This document shows, one piece after another, positions 39,787-49,666 of a stretch of 64,000 nt of DNA; the stretch's first letter is position 1, and every line of letters starts with the position of its first letter. Location: the NCBI RefSeq assembly GCF_000380125.1, contig NZ_KB904583.1, forward strand, positions 86,733 through 150,732. Direction: 5' to 3'. A program made the translations under genes and the position numbers. The DNA is from Streptococcus ovis DSM 16829. Its GTDB lineage: Bacteria > Bacillota > Bacilli > Lactobacillales > Streptococcaceae. Under the pieces are notes generated by a model that saw only the letters and a list, made by a program, of their open reading frames with translations, was not told where the DNA came from and searched no databases.

Positions 39787-40680
39787 CTAGCGATAGTGAA
39801 CCCATTTTTTTTGGACTTTCATTTGGACTATCGTTAATAATAAAATCAGCCCCAGTAATAAAATCACGACTGTAGAACCATAACCCTTATCTGAGTATTT
39901 GAAAGAATGATTATAAAATAAGTAAACCAGAGAAACAGTCTTATCATAGGCAGGACTCTTAATATCTTCCATCATATAGATGACATCAAAAACCTGCATT
40001 GATTGGATAATACTTGTCACAACTACAAAAAATAAAGTTGGAGAAACGAGCGGTAGCGTAATATTGAAAAATTGCGTGAAGGAATTGGCTCCATCAATAA
40101 TAGCTGCTTCATAAAAATCTTTTGGAATTTCTTGAAGTCCAGCCAAAATGAGAATCATACTATAACCTACCGTACTCCAAATTCCAATTGCTGCTATAGA
40201 ATATAGAGCAATTTCAGGATTCTCAATCCAGTTTACGGGGCTAATTCCAAGTCGTCCTAACACATAATTTATCAAACCAAAATCAGTATTATACAGCCAT
40301 CTCCATACCATAGTCACTGCAGCAGGCGCTGCGACCATCGGTAAAAATAAAATGGTTCGGTAAACATGCTTGCCTTTAAGTTTTGAATTAAGTAAAACAG
40401 CTAAAAGCATTGCAAGCATAACCGTTATTGGCACCACCAACAACGTGTATTTAATCGTATTCCACGTAGCCTGCCAAACTTGAGGATCTGCCATTAAACG
40501 TCGATAATTTTCTAGTCCCACAAAAATATCGCTCTTGCCAAAATCCCCACTTTTAAAGAAACTCAACTTTATCGTCTGAAAAATAGGAATGATATTTAAG
40601 ACTATCAGCCCAATAATTGTTGGAGCTACCATTCCTAATCCCCACAAAGCTTGACTCCTCTGTTCTCTTTTTGTCGCCAT
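39787..40680 (-). CDS. Sugar ABC transporter permease (RafF/MsmF type)
   Basis: A 297-residue MalF-type permease with about six helices. The EAA motif region is QEIPKDFYEAAIIDGANSFTQFFNITLPLVSPT. The ATG at 40680 (MATKREQRS) has a GGAGGATT site; an earlier in-frame start lacks one. The downstream partner begins 12 bases after its stop. Confidence 0.9.
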   Translation of the reverse strand: MATKREQRSQALWGLGMVAPTIIGLIVLNIIPIFQTIKLSFFKSGDFGKSDIFVGLENYRRLMADPQVWQATWNTIKYTLLVVPITVMLAMLLAVLLNSKLKGKHVYRTILFLPMVAAPAAVTMVWRWLYNTDFGLINYVLGRLGISPVNWIENPEIALYSIAAIGIWSTVGYSMILILAGLQEIPKDFYEAAIIDGANSFTQFFNITLPLVSPTLFFVVVTSIIQSMQVFDVIYMMEDIKSPAYDKTVSLVYLFYNHSFKYSDKGYGSTVVILLLGLILLLTIVQMKVQKKWVHYR

Positions 40681-40734
40681 AAATCCTCCAATAGTTGAAA
40701 GTCTGGACAGCAAGCTATCCAGACTTTCTTGCTC

Positions 40735-42024
40735 TTATTTCTCTGAAGCAAGCACCTCGTTCATTTGATCCGCTGCTTTTTGAGCTGCGTCTTTCGTTTT
40801 TTCTTTACCTAAGTAAGCTGGTTTTAATAACTCATAGGCCTTCTCTTCCCATTTAAGAGTCATTTGAGAGTACGGTCTAATTTGAGCATAATCCAACATA
40901 TCTACATATTTTTGAACGGCAAAATCTTTATTAGAGTCAACCCATGTTTGAGCAGCTCCTTCATAGGCTGATATGGCCACACCTAATTTAGCTTGCATTT
41001 CTTGAGCCTCCTTGGAACTTAAGTATTCCACCCATTTCCAAGCTGCCTCAGGATGTTTGGTGTTCGCTGCAATCGCATTTCCTAAACCATTGAAAACCGT
41101 AGCCCGTTTCCCATCTGGTCCTTTTGGTAAAACAGCAACGTCTGCATTGGCTTTTACATAGTCATTAGAAGAAAATCCAGATAAATTCCATGAACCAAAT
41201 ACTCCCATAGCTACTTGTCCGTTTTGGAAAGCTTCTGCGCGTTTTCGATCCTCTGTCATCACAGGAGATAATTTTTCTTTTACAAAACTGAAGTAGTAAT
41301 CCAGTGCCTCAACCGTTTTTGGATCATCATATCCAGACTTTTTAGCATCTGTCAGCACCTGACCACCATTCTGGTAAATAAAGTTATAGAAACCTTCTTG
41401 GTTACTGAAACCTGCTCCAAAACCATACTGACTGCCATCGTCCTTGGTTAGTCTTTTAGCAACCTCTTTTAATTTAGCCCAGTCCCAAGTCTCATCTGGA
41501 TAAGCTATGCCGGCCTCATCAAACATTTTTTTGTTATACCATAAGCCGATGGTATCAAAGTCTTTTGGCAAGGCATATTGCTTGCCCTTCATGTTATAAA
41601 TAGCATTTAAGCCATCTGGGAAATTCGATAGACTAGCGGTTTTGCTTTTGGCTAAATAGTCATCCAATGGCAATAGCATATCATTAGAGGCATAACGGTA
41701 GATTTCATTGGAGTGCATCCAGAATGTATCTGGTAAAGACCCTCCTGTTGCCCCTGCTTCCAACATGGTCCAGTAATTATCCCAATTAACCACTTGAATC
41801 TTAACCTTGATATCAGGATTCTGAGCCTCAAATTGATCAGCTATTTGACGTATCCCAGGTTCTTGATTGGAATCCCATATAGCATAGGATAATTCTGTTT
41901 GACCAGAATTATTGGATTGAGATTCTGACGAGGATGAACTTTTATCAGAAGTACCAGATCCACATGCGGCTAATAAAGTTGACACTGCCACTAAACTAAA
42001 AAAACGTACTAGTGCCTTCATCAT
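40735..42024 (-). CDS. Sugar-binding lipoprotein (RafE/MsmE type)
   Basis: The 429-residue extracellular binding protein delivers sugars to the permeases. It has a lipobox, with the sorted segment VSTLLAACGSG, so the mature protein is anchored by the Cys. A Ser/Thr-rich linker follows, then a type 1 solute-binding fold (SYAIWDSNQEPGIRQIADQFEAQNPD, NGLGNAIAANTKHPEAAWKWVEYLSS). The start is placed at the ATGATG after AAGGAG (42024); an upstream TTG frame would lack a ribosome site. Confidence 0.9.
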   Translation of the reverse strand: MMKALVRFFSLVAVSTLLAACGSGTSDKSSSSSESQSNNSGQTELSYAIWDSNQEPGIRQIADQFEAQNPDIKVKIQVVNWDNYWTMLEAGATGGSLPDTFWMHSNEIYRYASNDMLLPLDDYLAKSKTASLSNFPDGLNAIYNMKGKQYALPKDFDTIGLWYNKKMFDEAGIAYPDETWDWAKLKEVAKRLTKDDGSQYGFGAGFSNQEGFYNFIYQNGGQVLTDAKKSGYDDPKTVEALDYYFSFVKEKLSPVMTEDRKRAEAFQNGQVAMGVFGSWNLSGFSSNDYVKANADVAVLPKGPDGKRATVFNGLGNAIAANTKHPEAAWKWVEYLSSKEAQEMQAKLGVAISAYEGAAQTWVDSNKDFAVQKYVDMLDYAQIRPYSQMTLKWEEKAYELLKPAYLGKEKTKDAAQKAADQMNEVLASEK

Positions 42025-42078
42025 TAAACTCCTTTTTTTCAAGGGAATCCCTTGTTATTTGTAATTTAAGTCTATCAA

Positions 42079-42092
42079 AGATAACGCTTTCA
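42079..42092 (-). promoter_or_regulatory. Catabolite-responsive element (cre)
   Basis: Minus-strand TGAAAGCGTTATCT matches the CcpA cre consensus (TGWAANCGNTNWCA, last base T). It lies between the binding-protein gene and the regulator gene, suggesting carbon catabolite repression of the operon. Confidence 0.75.
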
Positions 42093-42116
42093 ATAAATAG
42101 GAAGATTTGACTTGAT

Positions 42117-42175
42117 TTATATGATTTTAAGGGCAATTTGCTGTTTTTAATATAAAAAGTTACAAAATCATATAA
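42117..42175. promoter_or_regulatory. Inverted repeat, candidate regulator site for the sugar operon
   Basis: TTATATGATTTT (42117-42128) and AAAATCATATAA (42164-42175) form a perfect 12-bp inverted repeat about 36 bases apart in the divergent promoter region. It is a candidate binding site for the AraC-type regulator. Confidence 0.55.
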
Positions 42176-42187
42176 AAATGATATAAT
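42160..42187 (+). promoter_or_regulatory. Promoter of the AraC-type regulator
   Basis: TATAAT at 42182-42187 with TTACAA at 42160-42165, spacer 16 bases. The right arm of the inverted repeat overlaps this promoter. Confidence 0.6.
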
Positions 42188-42221
42188 TAACTTATAATTC
42201 TAGTTTCTTTAGGTAAGGTCT

Positions 42222-43058
42222 ATGGTACAAAAAGCTGAATTTTATGTTTTTAATAATAGGTCGTACGTTGATTTTTATCCCATTCAATTCGGCATGGAAG
42301 CATGTGAGCCCCTGCACTCTTTTGGTCCAACCATGAAACAGCACTATCTTTTTCATTACGTGATTTCAGGATCTGGTACATTTTACTCGACAGGTGAAGA
42401 ACGTTGTTTTCCTGTAAAGGCTGGTCAAGGCTTCTTGATCTCCCCTAATATGATTTGTAGCTATGAAGCTGATTTTAAGGACCCTTGGACCTATATTTGG
42501 ATTGAATTCGACGGTTTAAAGGCCGAACACTTTATCAAGCAAGCTGGTCTATCTTCTAAACAACCGATTTTTACCCAAAAGAAAGCAGCTTTGGAAAGTC
42601 CCGTCTATCAAGAAATGAGAGCTATTCTTGATTTCAATAACAACCGAAGTTCTCTTTTATTAGGCCACCTCTACCTATTTATTTTCCACTTGATTGAGGA
42701 ATCTATGGAGCAAAAATCAATTTCTCATGAGGATATCAAAGATTTCTATATCCGTGAGGGGATCAATTTTGTAGAGAGGAATTACCATCTTCCCATTGGT
42801 GTAGAAGATATGGCCAAACGATGTAATCTCAATAAGCATTATTTTAGTCGCCTGTTTAAAAAAGAAATGAATATCTCCCCTCAACAATTTATCATTCAAT
42901 ACCGATTAAGTGAAGCCTGCGAGCTCCTTAAAAATACAACACTAAGTCTTCAAGAAATTGCTGAATCTGTTGGCTACTCCAATCAGTTTAATTTTTCCAA
43001 TGCTTTTAAGCGCCAATTCCATCAATCACCAAGTCAATGGCGAAAACAAAACCGTTAG
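42222..43058 (+). CDS. AraC-family transcriptional regulator (RafR/MsmR-like)
   Basis: The 278-residue protein has an N-terminal cupin-like sugar-sensing domain (about 1-165, with HYVISGSGTFYSTGEERCFPVKAGQGFLISP) and a C-terminal AraC double helix-turn-helix (YHLPIGVEDMAKRCNLNKHYFSRLFKK, SLQEIAESVGYSNQFNFSNAFKRQFHQSPSQWR). It is divergent from the alpha-galactoside operon and is presumed to activate it in response to sugar. A very similar arrangement is the msmR-aga-msmEFG locus of Streptococcus mutans. Confidence 0.9.
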   Translation: MVQKAEFYVFNNRSYVDFYPIQFGMEACEPLHSFGPTMKQHYLFHYVISGSGTFYSTGEERCFPVKAGQGFLISPNMICSYEADFKDPWTYIWIEFDGLKAEHFIKQAGLSSKQPIFTQKKAALESPVYQEMRAILDFNNNRSSLLLGHLYLFIFHLIEESMEQKSISHEDIKDFYIREGINFVERNYHLPIGVEDMAKRCNLNKHYFSRLFKKEMNISPQQFIIQYRLSEACELLKNTTLSLQEIAESVGYSNQFNFSNAFKRQFHQSPSQWRKQNR

Positions 43059-43500
43059 TTCAGAAATCTTCTTATCGCATCATTTTCTTTCTGCTACCAC
43101 TAACTTAGGCCAAATACTTAATATACATTAAGACTAGCGATGCAATGATACTATGATAAAAGAATTTAGTGATTTCTAAAAGAAAATAAAAAGAATATAC
43201 ACCACTGTCAACCCCACTCTCTTCTCCTTTGTTCTCAAAAAGTGAGTGTGACTGCTATAGAAAAAGAAATATGATTCATTCATTAAACCTTCCGAACTCT
43301 TTTAACTAATTACCCTAATAGCAAAAGAAGGACACCACCTCAAATCTCTGTCCTTCTATTAAAAAATTACGATTCTAAAAAGGCATAGATGCAACGTTCT
43401 TTATAACGTCATTCTATGCCTTTTACTCTTTTCTAGAGTTTTTTTGCTAGTCTCCATTATAAATAGCTCTGTTCAAAATTTATCCAATCTCTCACATCAA
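43059..43500. other. Intergenic region after the AraC regulator
   Basis: About 440 bases with no gene recognised. AGAAGGACA and TGTCCTTCT (43326-43357) pair as a hairpin, and a longer one follows at 43377-43424. Confidence 0.6.
43377..43424 (-). terminator. Probable terminator of the HerA-like gene
   Basis: AAAAAGGCATAGAT and ATTCTATGCCTTTT arms with an inner AACGTT/AACGTC pairing form a long hairpin, with a T-run on the minus strand. Confidence 0.65.
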
Positions 43501-44994
43501 TTAACGCTTACCTTTTAGCATCCCTGTAATCCCACGAATCAGCATGCGACCCGCTTCACGACCAACCGCGCTCATCACATTCTTCGTAAAACGATCCATC
43601 GCTGAGTCAGTTCGACGAGTAGGGGCAGCTTTCTTAACTCTAACCTCTTCCTTTTCTTCCTGCTGAACTTTCTGCTTAACAGCTTTCTCCTTTTCAGCAG
43701 CCTGTTGCAACGCAGCCTCTTTTTCCTCAGCCCAAATCTGGATTTGTTCATGAGCAGATTCACGGTCAAATGCTTCCGCATATTTATCCATTAAGGAGGA
43801 ACGGTTAATCAGACTCATGACCAAACTAGGATCTGCTGTTCCTAACAAACTCTTTGGTGGGTAAATCGTGACACGGTCCGCAAAGGTTGGTGTCCCATCT
43901 GCTCCGAGAGTGGATACCACAGCCTCACCGACTTTTAATTCTTGAATCACTCGTACCAAATCCTGCCCTTCTTCTTGGCGGAAAGTCTCTGCTACAGCAT
44001 TCACTGTCTTTAATTCCTTAGGTGTAAATGCCCGCAATCCATGCTGGATACGATTTCCCAGTTGACTGGCTATGCTGTCTGGAATGTCTGTCGGATTCTG
44101 CGTCACAAAGAAGACGCCAACACCCTTTGAACGAATTAAACGAACAATCAGTTCAATCTTTTCCAGCAAAACTTGTGGTGCATCTTTGAAGAGGACATGG
44201 GCCTCATCAAAGAAGAAAACCATCTTCGGCTTGTCCAAATCCCCTACCTCCGGTAAGGTTTCGTACAATTCAGATAAAATCGCCAGCAAAACCGTAGAAT
44301 AAAGAGTCGGCTGACTGAAAAGTTGTGTCGCATTGAGGATACTGATTACTCCTCGACCTGAAGTATCTGTTCTCATTAAATCAGCAATATCCAAACTTGG
44401 CTCTCCAAAGAAAAGCTTGCCTCCTTGTTGCTCCAAAACAACCAAACTACGCAAAATCGCACCGACCGAACGGGCAGGAATATTGCCATAATACTGACTT
44501 AATTCTTGTGCATGCTCTCCTACAAAATTCAACATAGCCCGCAAGTCCATTAAATCAAGCAGAAGTAAGCCTCGTTCATCAGCTACGCTAAAGACGATAT
44601 TCAGGATGCTTTCTTGCGTCTCATTCAACCCAAGCAAGCGTGTCAAGAGAACAGGTCCCATTTCAGAAATGGTCATCCGAACAGGAATTCCTTGTTCCCC
44701 CATCACATCCCAAAGTTCCACTGGGTAACTAGTTGGTTGATAATCTTCATAATGAGTAGCACTCAGTCGCTCTGTTACATCACCAGCATTCTCCTGAGCC
44801 AGACTCATCAAATCTCCCTTGATGTCGGATAAGAAAACAGGGATCCCTGCATCACTCATTTGCTCTGCCAACACTTTAAGGGTAACTGTTTTTCCTGTTC
44901 CTGTTGCTCCTGCGATAATCCCATGACGATTGAGACGTTTGAGTTGTAGCTCAGCCACACTCTTTCCATAGCCAAATTGTAAAACGTCAGACAT
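43501..44994 (-). CDS. HerA-like ATPase (DUF853 / YjgR family)
   Basis: The 497-residue ATPase has Walker A GATGTGKT (about 29-36), Walker B VFFFDEAHVLF and the sensor motif FVTQNPTDIPDSIASQLGNRI. It matches the DUF853 (YjgR) branch of HerA/FtsK-type ATPases, whose cellular role is not established. Residues about 415-475 are Glu/Lys-rich, likely a coiled-coil linker, before a short C-terminal segment. It has a lone minus-strand promoter region with no partner nuclease (NurA) nearby. Confidence 0.88.
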   Translation of the reverse strand: MSDVLQFGYGKSVAELQLKRLNRHGIIAGATGTGKTVTLKVLAEQMSDAGIPVFLSDIKGDLMSLAQENAGDVTERLSATHYEDYQPTSYPVELWDVMGEQGIPVRMTISEMGPVLLTRLLGLNETQESILNIVFSVADERGLLLLDLMDLRAMLNFVGEHAQELSQYYGNIPARSVGAILRSLVVLEQQGGKLFFGEPSLDIADLMRTDTSGRGVISILNATQLFSQPTLYSTVLLAILSELYETLPEVGDLDKPKMVFFFDEAHVLFKDAPQVLLEKIELIVRLIRSKGVGVFFVTQNPTDIPDSIASQLGNRIQHGLRAFTPKELKTVNAVAETFRQEEGQDLVRVIQELKVGEAVVSTLGADGTPTFADRVTIYPPKSLLGTADPSLVMSLINRSSLMDKYAEAFDRESAHEQIQIWAEEKEAALQQAAEKEKAVKQKVQQEEKEEVRVKKAAPTRRTDSAMDRFTKNVMSAVGREAGRMLIRGITGMLKGKR

Positions 44995-45137
44995 TATTTT
45001 TCTCCTTGCATTATGTTACTTTTATTTTACCATAAAACCTTGACATTTCGGGAAATAAGTCCAGTCAGTTGACCAATTTTAGAATCTACTGTAAGATAAA
45101 ATAGAGATACTTGTTATAAAAGAAAGAAAACATTCTA

Positions 45138-45740
45138 ATGAAAGAAATCCTTCAACATTACCAACCCAAGCCTCTTGGACAAAGTAAAAAATATAGTGTC
45201 CTGATTCCATTGATAAAGATTGACCATGAATGGCATATTCTCTATCAAATCCGTAGTGAGTTCATCCCCCAACCTGGTGAAGTCTCCTTTCCAGGTGGAG
45301 GAGTTGAATCAGGAGAAAGCTTCCGAGAGGCAGCCCTTCGCGAAACCTGTGAAGAACTACTATTATCACCACAGCAAATTACTATCCTAGGGGAGATTGA
45401 CTACTTTGTTCATCAACATCGCACTATTCATTGTTTCGTTGGACAGTTACTGGTGGAAGATTGGAAACAAATCCAACCAAATCCTGACGAAGTTGCTCGT
45501 CTCTTCACGATTCCCTTAAACGAACTCCTTGCAAACCCACCAATCTATCATCCACTTGAATTAAGCATCAGCGAAGAACAGGATTTCCCATTTGAACGAA
45601 TTCGCAATGGACATGACTACCCTTTTGTCGAACGAGACCGTACCATTCCATTCTACAACCTTCACGAAGAAAACATCTGGGGCATGACCGCCCTCTTCAC
45701 CCATCGATTCACAGAAATATTAAAAGAAAATGGACACTGA
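45138..45740 (+). CDS. Nudix hydrolase (CoA pyrophosphatase-like)
   Basis: The 200-residue hydrolase carries the Nudix box GGGVESGESFREAALRETCEELL, with the acidic metal-binding residues. The upstream VLIPLIKIDHEWHILYQIRSE and the SFPGG element resemble CoA diphosphatases of the NudL/YeaB type. The cytosolic enzyme would cleave a nucleoside-diphosphate-linked substrate; CoA is a guess from the family. Confidence 0.88.
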   Translation: MKEILQHYQPKPLGQSKKYSVLIPLIKIDHEWHILYQIRSEFIPQPGEVSFPGGGVESGESFREAALRETCEELLLSPQQITILGEIDYFVHQHRTIHCFVGQLLVEDWKQIQPNPDEVARLFTIPLNELLANPPIYHPLELSISEEQDFPFERIRNGHDYPFVERDRTIPFYNLHEENIWGMTALFTHRFTEILKENGH

Positions 45741-45758
45741 TTTCAGTGCCCATTTTTT
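45729..45758 (+). terminator. Nudix terminator, probably bidirectional
   Basis: AATGGACACTG and CAGTGCCCATT arms followed by TTTTTTT on the plus strand; it overlaps the Nudix stop region and the end of the DUF4649 gene. Confidence 0.75.
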
Positions 45759-45973
45759 TAGTTATTCAAATTTTGTTTCATCATGTAGAAATAAACATCT
45801 CCATATGTTCCCTTATAGTCCAATTCTTGTCCCTGATAAACTAATGTTACAACTGGATAGTAATCAGCAACTCCAATCAAACAAGCTTGTTGAGAACGTT
45901 CAAATTCGGCATAGGATTCAAATTGAATTGTTTTTTCATTCTTAGCAGCATCTAAATAAGTAATTTCTAACAT
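45758..45973 (-). CDS. DUF4649 family protein
   Basis: The 71-residue protein (MLEITYLDAAKNEKTIQFESY...YGDVYFYMMKQNLNN) matches the small streptococcal DUF4649 family. The function is unknown. The ATG at 45973 follows a TGGAGTAG site; a longer frame starting 57 bases upstream has none. Confidence 0.85.
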   Translation of the reverse strand: MLEITYLDAAKNEKTIQFESYAEFERSQQACLIGVADYYPVVTLVYQGQELDYKGTYGDVYFYMMKQNLNN

Positions 45974-46011
45974 AGTTCTACTCCATTTTTTATTTTTCCA
46001 TAGTGTACCAT

Positions 46012-46041
46012 AAAATCTCCTACAAGTCACTGTAGGAGATT
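46012..46041 (-). terminator. Hairpin after satB, probable terminator
   Basis: AAATCTCCTACA and TGTAGGAGATTT arms form a strong hairpin ten bases after the satB stop. The minus-strand T-run is weak, and the hairpin may act in both directions. Confidence 0.7.
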
Positions 46042-46050
46042 TCTTTTTGA

Positions 46051-47859
46051 TTAAGCAACATCATCTCGATTTTCTTCTGAAAATTGACTGTTATACAAAT
46101 CAGCGTAAAATCCGTCTGCTGCCATCAATTCATCATGGTTCCCCTGCTCAATGATATTTCCATCCTTCATAACGAGAATTAAATCTGCATTTCGAATCGT
46201 AGACAATCGATGGGCAATGACAAAGGAAGTGCGACCTTCCATTAGCTTGTCCATCGCAGCCTGAATTAATTCTTCTGTCCGTGTATCCACAGAAGAAGTC
46301 GCTTCATCCAAGATAAGCAATGGAGCATCTTTCAAAAGGGCACGCGCAATGGTTAACAATTGTTTCTGACCAACAGACAGTGTGACAGAATCATCTAAGT
46401 AAGTATCATAACCTTCTGGCAAGGTCATGATAAAATGGTGCACACCTACTGCCTTAGCAGCCGCTATTACCTGTTCATCAGTAAGGTGCTCTTGATTGTA
46501 TACGAGATTCTCCTTGATAGTGCCTTCAAATAGCCACGTATCTTGCAAGACCATTGAGAAGGCGTCATGGATTTCTTCCCGTTTCATCAATCGAGTATCC
46601 ACTCCATCAATTGAAATCTGCCCTTTATCAATTTCATAGAATTTCATCAATAAATTGACAATCGTTGTCTTACCGGCACCTGTTGGTCCCACAATTGCTA
46701 TTTTTTGGCCTGGTTTAGCTACCGCTGAAAAATCATGAATAATCACTTTATCCTTAGAATAACCAAAGAATACTTGATCAAACTCAACTTGTCCTTTCAC
46801 TGTTTCTAACTGTTGCATTTTTTCCGCTTCGTTTTCCATCTCGTCTTCGGCTAAAAATGCAAAGACACGTCCCATTGCTGCCCCGGCTAGTTGTAGATGA
46901 GTAATAGCTTGCGCGATTTGAGAAAGAGGTTGTGAGAAAATGCGCACATAAGTCATAAAGGCAACCACGTCTCCCATGGTAATATCACCATCAATGACTT
47001 TAATGGCACCAACTACACAAACCATCACATATCCAAAATTCCCTACAAACATCATCAGTGGCATCATAATGCTGGAGATGAACTGTGACTTCCACATAGA
47101 AGAAAACAGACTGTTGTTCAGTTTTGTAAAGGCCTGACTCACTTCGTCCGCCGCATTATAACTTGTCACAACATTGTGACCAGAGTAGATCTCCTCTACA
47201 TAACCATTGACTGCCGCAAGATTGGCCTGCTGACGCTTGAAAATTGGCTGAGAGAAAACCATCAACACAACGACTAAAACAAACCCAATTAAGACAGAGC
47301 CAATGGATGTCCAAGCCAATGTTACATTAGTCCGAAACATCATAAAGACAGAACCAATCAGCAACATCGTTGCTGTCACCAAAGCACCTAAACTTTGATT
47401 GAGGGATTGTCCTGCCGTATCTACGTCATTGGTAACTCTTGAAAGAGTATCCCCTTGTGAGTGGCTATCAAAATATTGGAGAGGGACACGATTAATTTTA
47501 GTAGCAATAGCTCGACGAAGACGTTGAGAAAACCGTTGGACAATCGTCGCCATTGTAAAACTTTGTAAATAACCGACCAAGGCTGAAATGACATAGAGAA
47601 TAATCAGCGTAATCGCAATATCAGAAATAGCCTCTAAGTCAATTCCTTGGAAGGTCCCAATTTTAGTAGGCGTCAAACCATCCACGATTAAATTGGTGAT
47701 TTCTTTTAATTTATCTGGTCCGATTACCGTAATCGTAGCCGATATAATAGAACCTATCACCACAAAGACAAAGGGAAGATAAAAACCATTAGCGTATGGT
47801 TTCATCCCTTGCCAAACAGAGACAGAAGATTTTTTAGATTGGTTTACCTGTTTATCCAT
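46051..47859 (-). CDS. satB: ABC exporter half-transporter SatB (canonical site)
   Basis: The 602-residue protein has six membrane helices and a nucleotide-binding domain. Walker A is VGPTGAGKTTI, the signature is LSVGQKQLLTIARA (degenerate SGGQ), and Walker B is LLILDEATSSVD with the catalytic Glu. It pairs with the adjacent SatA, whose Walker B lacks Glu, so the pair forms one functional and one degenerate ATP site. In S. suis SatAB exports fluoroquinolones such as norfloxacin. It overlaps satA by eight bases. Confidence 0.88.
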   Translation of the reverse strand: MDKQVNQSKKSSVSVWQGMKPYANGFYLPFVFVVIGSIISATITVIGPDKLKEITNLIVDGLTPTKIGTFQGIDLEAISDIAITLIILYVISALVGYLQSFTMATIVQRFSQRLRRAIATKINRVPLQYFDSHSQGDTLSRVTNDVDTAGQSLNQSLGALVTATMLLIGSVFMMFRTNVTLAWTSIGSVLIGFVLVVVLMVFSQPIFKRQQANLAAVNGYVEEIYSGHNVVTSYNAADEVSQAFTKLNNSLFSSMWKSQFISSIMMPLMMFVGNFGYVMVCVVGAIKVIDGDITMGDVVAFMTYVRIFSQPLSQIAQAITHLQLAGAAMGRVFAFLAEDEMENEAEKMQQLETVKGQVEFDQVFFGYSKDKVIIHDFSAVAKPGQKIAIVGPTGAGKTTIVNLLMKFYEIDKGQISIDGVDTRLMKREEIHDAFSMVLQDTWLFEGTIKENLVYNQEHLTDEQVIAAAKAVGVHHFIMTLPEGYDTYLDDSVTLSVGQKQLLTIARALLKDAPLLILDEATSSVDTRTEELIQAAMDKLMEGRTSFVIAHRLSTIRNADLILVMKDGNIIEQGNHDELMAADGFYADLYNSQFSEENRDDVA

Positions 47860-49663
47860 TTGCTAATTCCTCCTTTGATAATTGTGAATAGGCAATTTCT
47901 TGATAGACTTGATTACTTGCTAGTAATTCTTCATGCGTTCCTTGCCCAACAACTTTCCCTTCATCTAAGACTAGAATCTGATCCGCATCCATAATTGTAG
48001 AAATACGTTGGGCTACGATCAGCTTCGTCATATCCTTCGTCCGTTCTGCTAATTGCTGACGAAGTGTCCGATCTGTTTTATAGTCCAAGGCAGAGAAAGA
48101 ATCATCAAAAATAAGAATTTCAGGTTTGCGAGCTAAAGCACGCGCAATGGCCAAACGTTGTTTTTGACCACCCGAGAAATTGGTTCCAGATTGAGCCACA
48201 TGAGATGTTAGACCATCTTCTTTGGCTTCGACAAAGTCTTTTCCTTGTGCCAAGTCCAACGCTTCCCACATATCTTCTTCTGTCAGAGGACCCACAGCAC
48301 TTTCTCCTAGTTCCATATTGGACTGGATTGTTCCACTAAATAGAACGGCTTTTTGAGGAATGTAGCCGATTTTGTTATGGAGGTCAACCTTTGAGTACTC
48401 CCGAATATCTACGCCATCTACTCGGATTGTGCCTTCAGTCGCATCATAAAAACGTGGCAATAGATTAATTAAGGTTGATTTCCCTGACCCCGTTGAACCT
48501 ATAAACGCTACTGTTTCACCAGCTTTTGCTTTAAATGAAACATGTTCTAAAACTGCTGCAGAATGTTTTGAATATCTAAAGGAAACATCCTCAAATTCCA
48601 CCTCACCACGAAGACCATTCGTTTCTTTCGATTGACTAGGGTAAGGTACAGAAGACTTAGTAGACAAGACTTCGTTAATCCGTCCTGCAGACACAAGTGC
48701 TCGAGGCAAAATGAAGAAGACAGAAATCATCATCATAAAACCAAATACCACCTGCATTGCGTAAGAGGAGAAGACCACCATATCTGAAAAGATTTGCAGT
48801 TTATCATTAAACGCATCCGCTATCTTAGTAGGGTCCGTTGGAATCGCAATATCCTCAATTAGATAGGCGCCAATCCAGTAAATGGCCAAAGTCAGCCCAC
48901 TAGAAACAATCTGCATGACCGGCTGCATAAATGCCAGAGAGCGTCCAACAAATAAGTTTAGGTTGGTCAACTGATCGTTTGCTTCAGAAAATTTCTCACT
49001 TTGGTATGCCTCTGCGTTATAGGCACGTACAACCCGAATACCCGTCAAGGATTCACGAGTAATCCCATTTAATTTATCGGTGACTGCTTGGATAATTCTT
49101 TGCTTTGGAAAGACTAAAGTCAGCAACAAAGCTACCATGATAAGTACAACAGCTACTGCTACCGCGGTAACCAACATCCAATCTCCATTAGTTCCCGCAA
49201 TCTTTGTCATAGCCCAGACTGCCATAATCGGTCCTTTTGTCACAACTTGTAACCCCATTGTGATCAAAATTTGAATCTGTGTCATATCATTGGTTGTCCG
49301 TGTTAACAGACTAGGAATACTAAATTTCTTAATCTCCGCATCCGAATAATCCAACACACTGTGAAAGACGTCTGAACGTAACCGACTCGTAAAGCTTGCA
49401 GCTGTCCGAGCTCCAAAAAAACCAACCAAAACAGAGGTAGCAAAGCTCAATAAAGACAATGCTAACATCCGCATCCCCGGACTATCCAAATTCCAGGACA
49501 TAATATCACTCACCTTGGTCCCTGGTTCTTGTAAGAGGCTGGTAATGTCTGACATATAGGACGGAATTTCCAAATCCAACCACACATTCAAACAAACAAA
49601 GACAATTGCTAAGAGAATCATCGTGAATTCTTTAGCATTTAATCGTTTAAATAAGCGAAACAT
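47852..49663 (-). CDS. satA: ABC exporter half-transporter SatA (degenerate site)
   Basis: A 603-residue half-transporter with six helices and an ATPase domain: Walker A IGSTGSGKSTL, signature FSGGQKQRLAIARA and Walker B ILIFDDSFSALD, in which Asp stands where the catalytic Glu normally is. This marks a heterodimeric exporter in which the partner supplies catalysis. It follows satR by three bases, so the three genes form one transcription unit. Confidence 0.88.
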   Translation of the reverse strand: MFRLFKRLNAKEFTMILLAIVFVCLNVWLDLEIPSYMSDITSLLQEPGTKVSDIMSWNLDSPGMRMLALSLLSFATSVLVGFFGARTAASFTSRLRSDVFHSVLDYSDAEIKKFSIPSLLTRTTNDMTQIQILITMGLQVVTKGPIMAVWAMTKIAGTNGDWMLVTAVAVAVVLIMVALLLTLVFPKQRIIQAVTDKLNGITRESLTGIRVVRAYNAEAYQSEKFSEANDQLTNLNLFVGRSLAFMQPVMQIVSSGLTLAIYWIGAYLIEDIAIPTDPTKIADAFNDKLQIFSDMVVFSSYAMQVVFGFMMMISVFFILPRALVSAGRINEVLSTKSSVPYPSQSKETNGLRGEVEFEDVSFRYSKHSAAVLEHVSFKAKAGETVAFIGSTGSGKSTLINLLPRFYDATEGTIRVDGVDIREYSKVDLHNKIGYIPQKAVLFSGTIQSNMELGESAVGPLTEEDMWEALDLAQGKDFVEAKEDGLTSHVAQSGTNFSGGQKQRLAIARALARKPEILIFDDSFSALDYKTDRTLRQQLAERTKDMTKLIVAQRISTIMDADQILVLDEGKVVGQGTHEELLASNQVYQEIAYSQLSKEELANG

Positions 49664-49666
49664 CCT

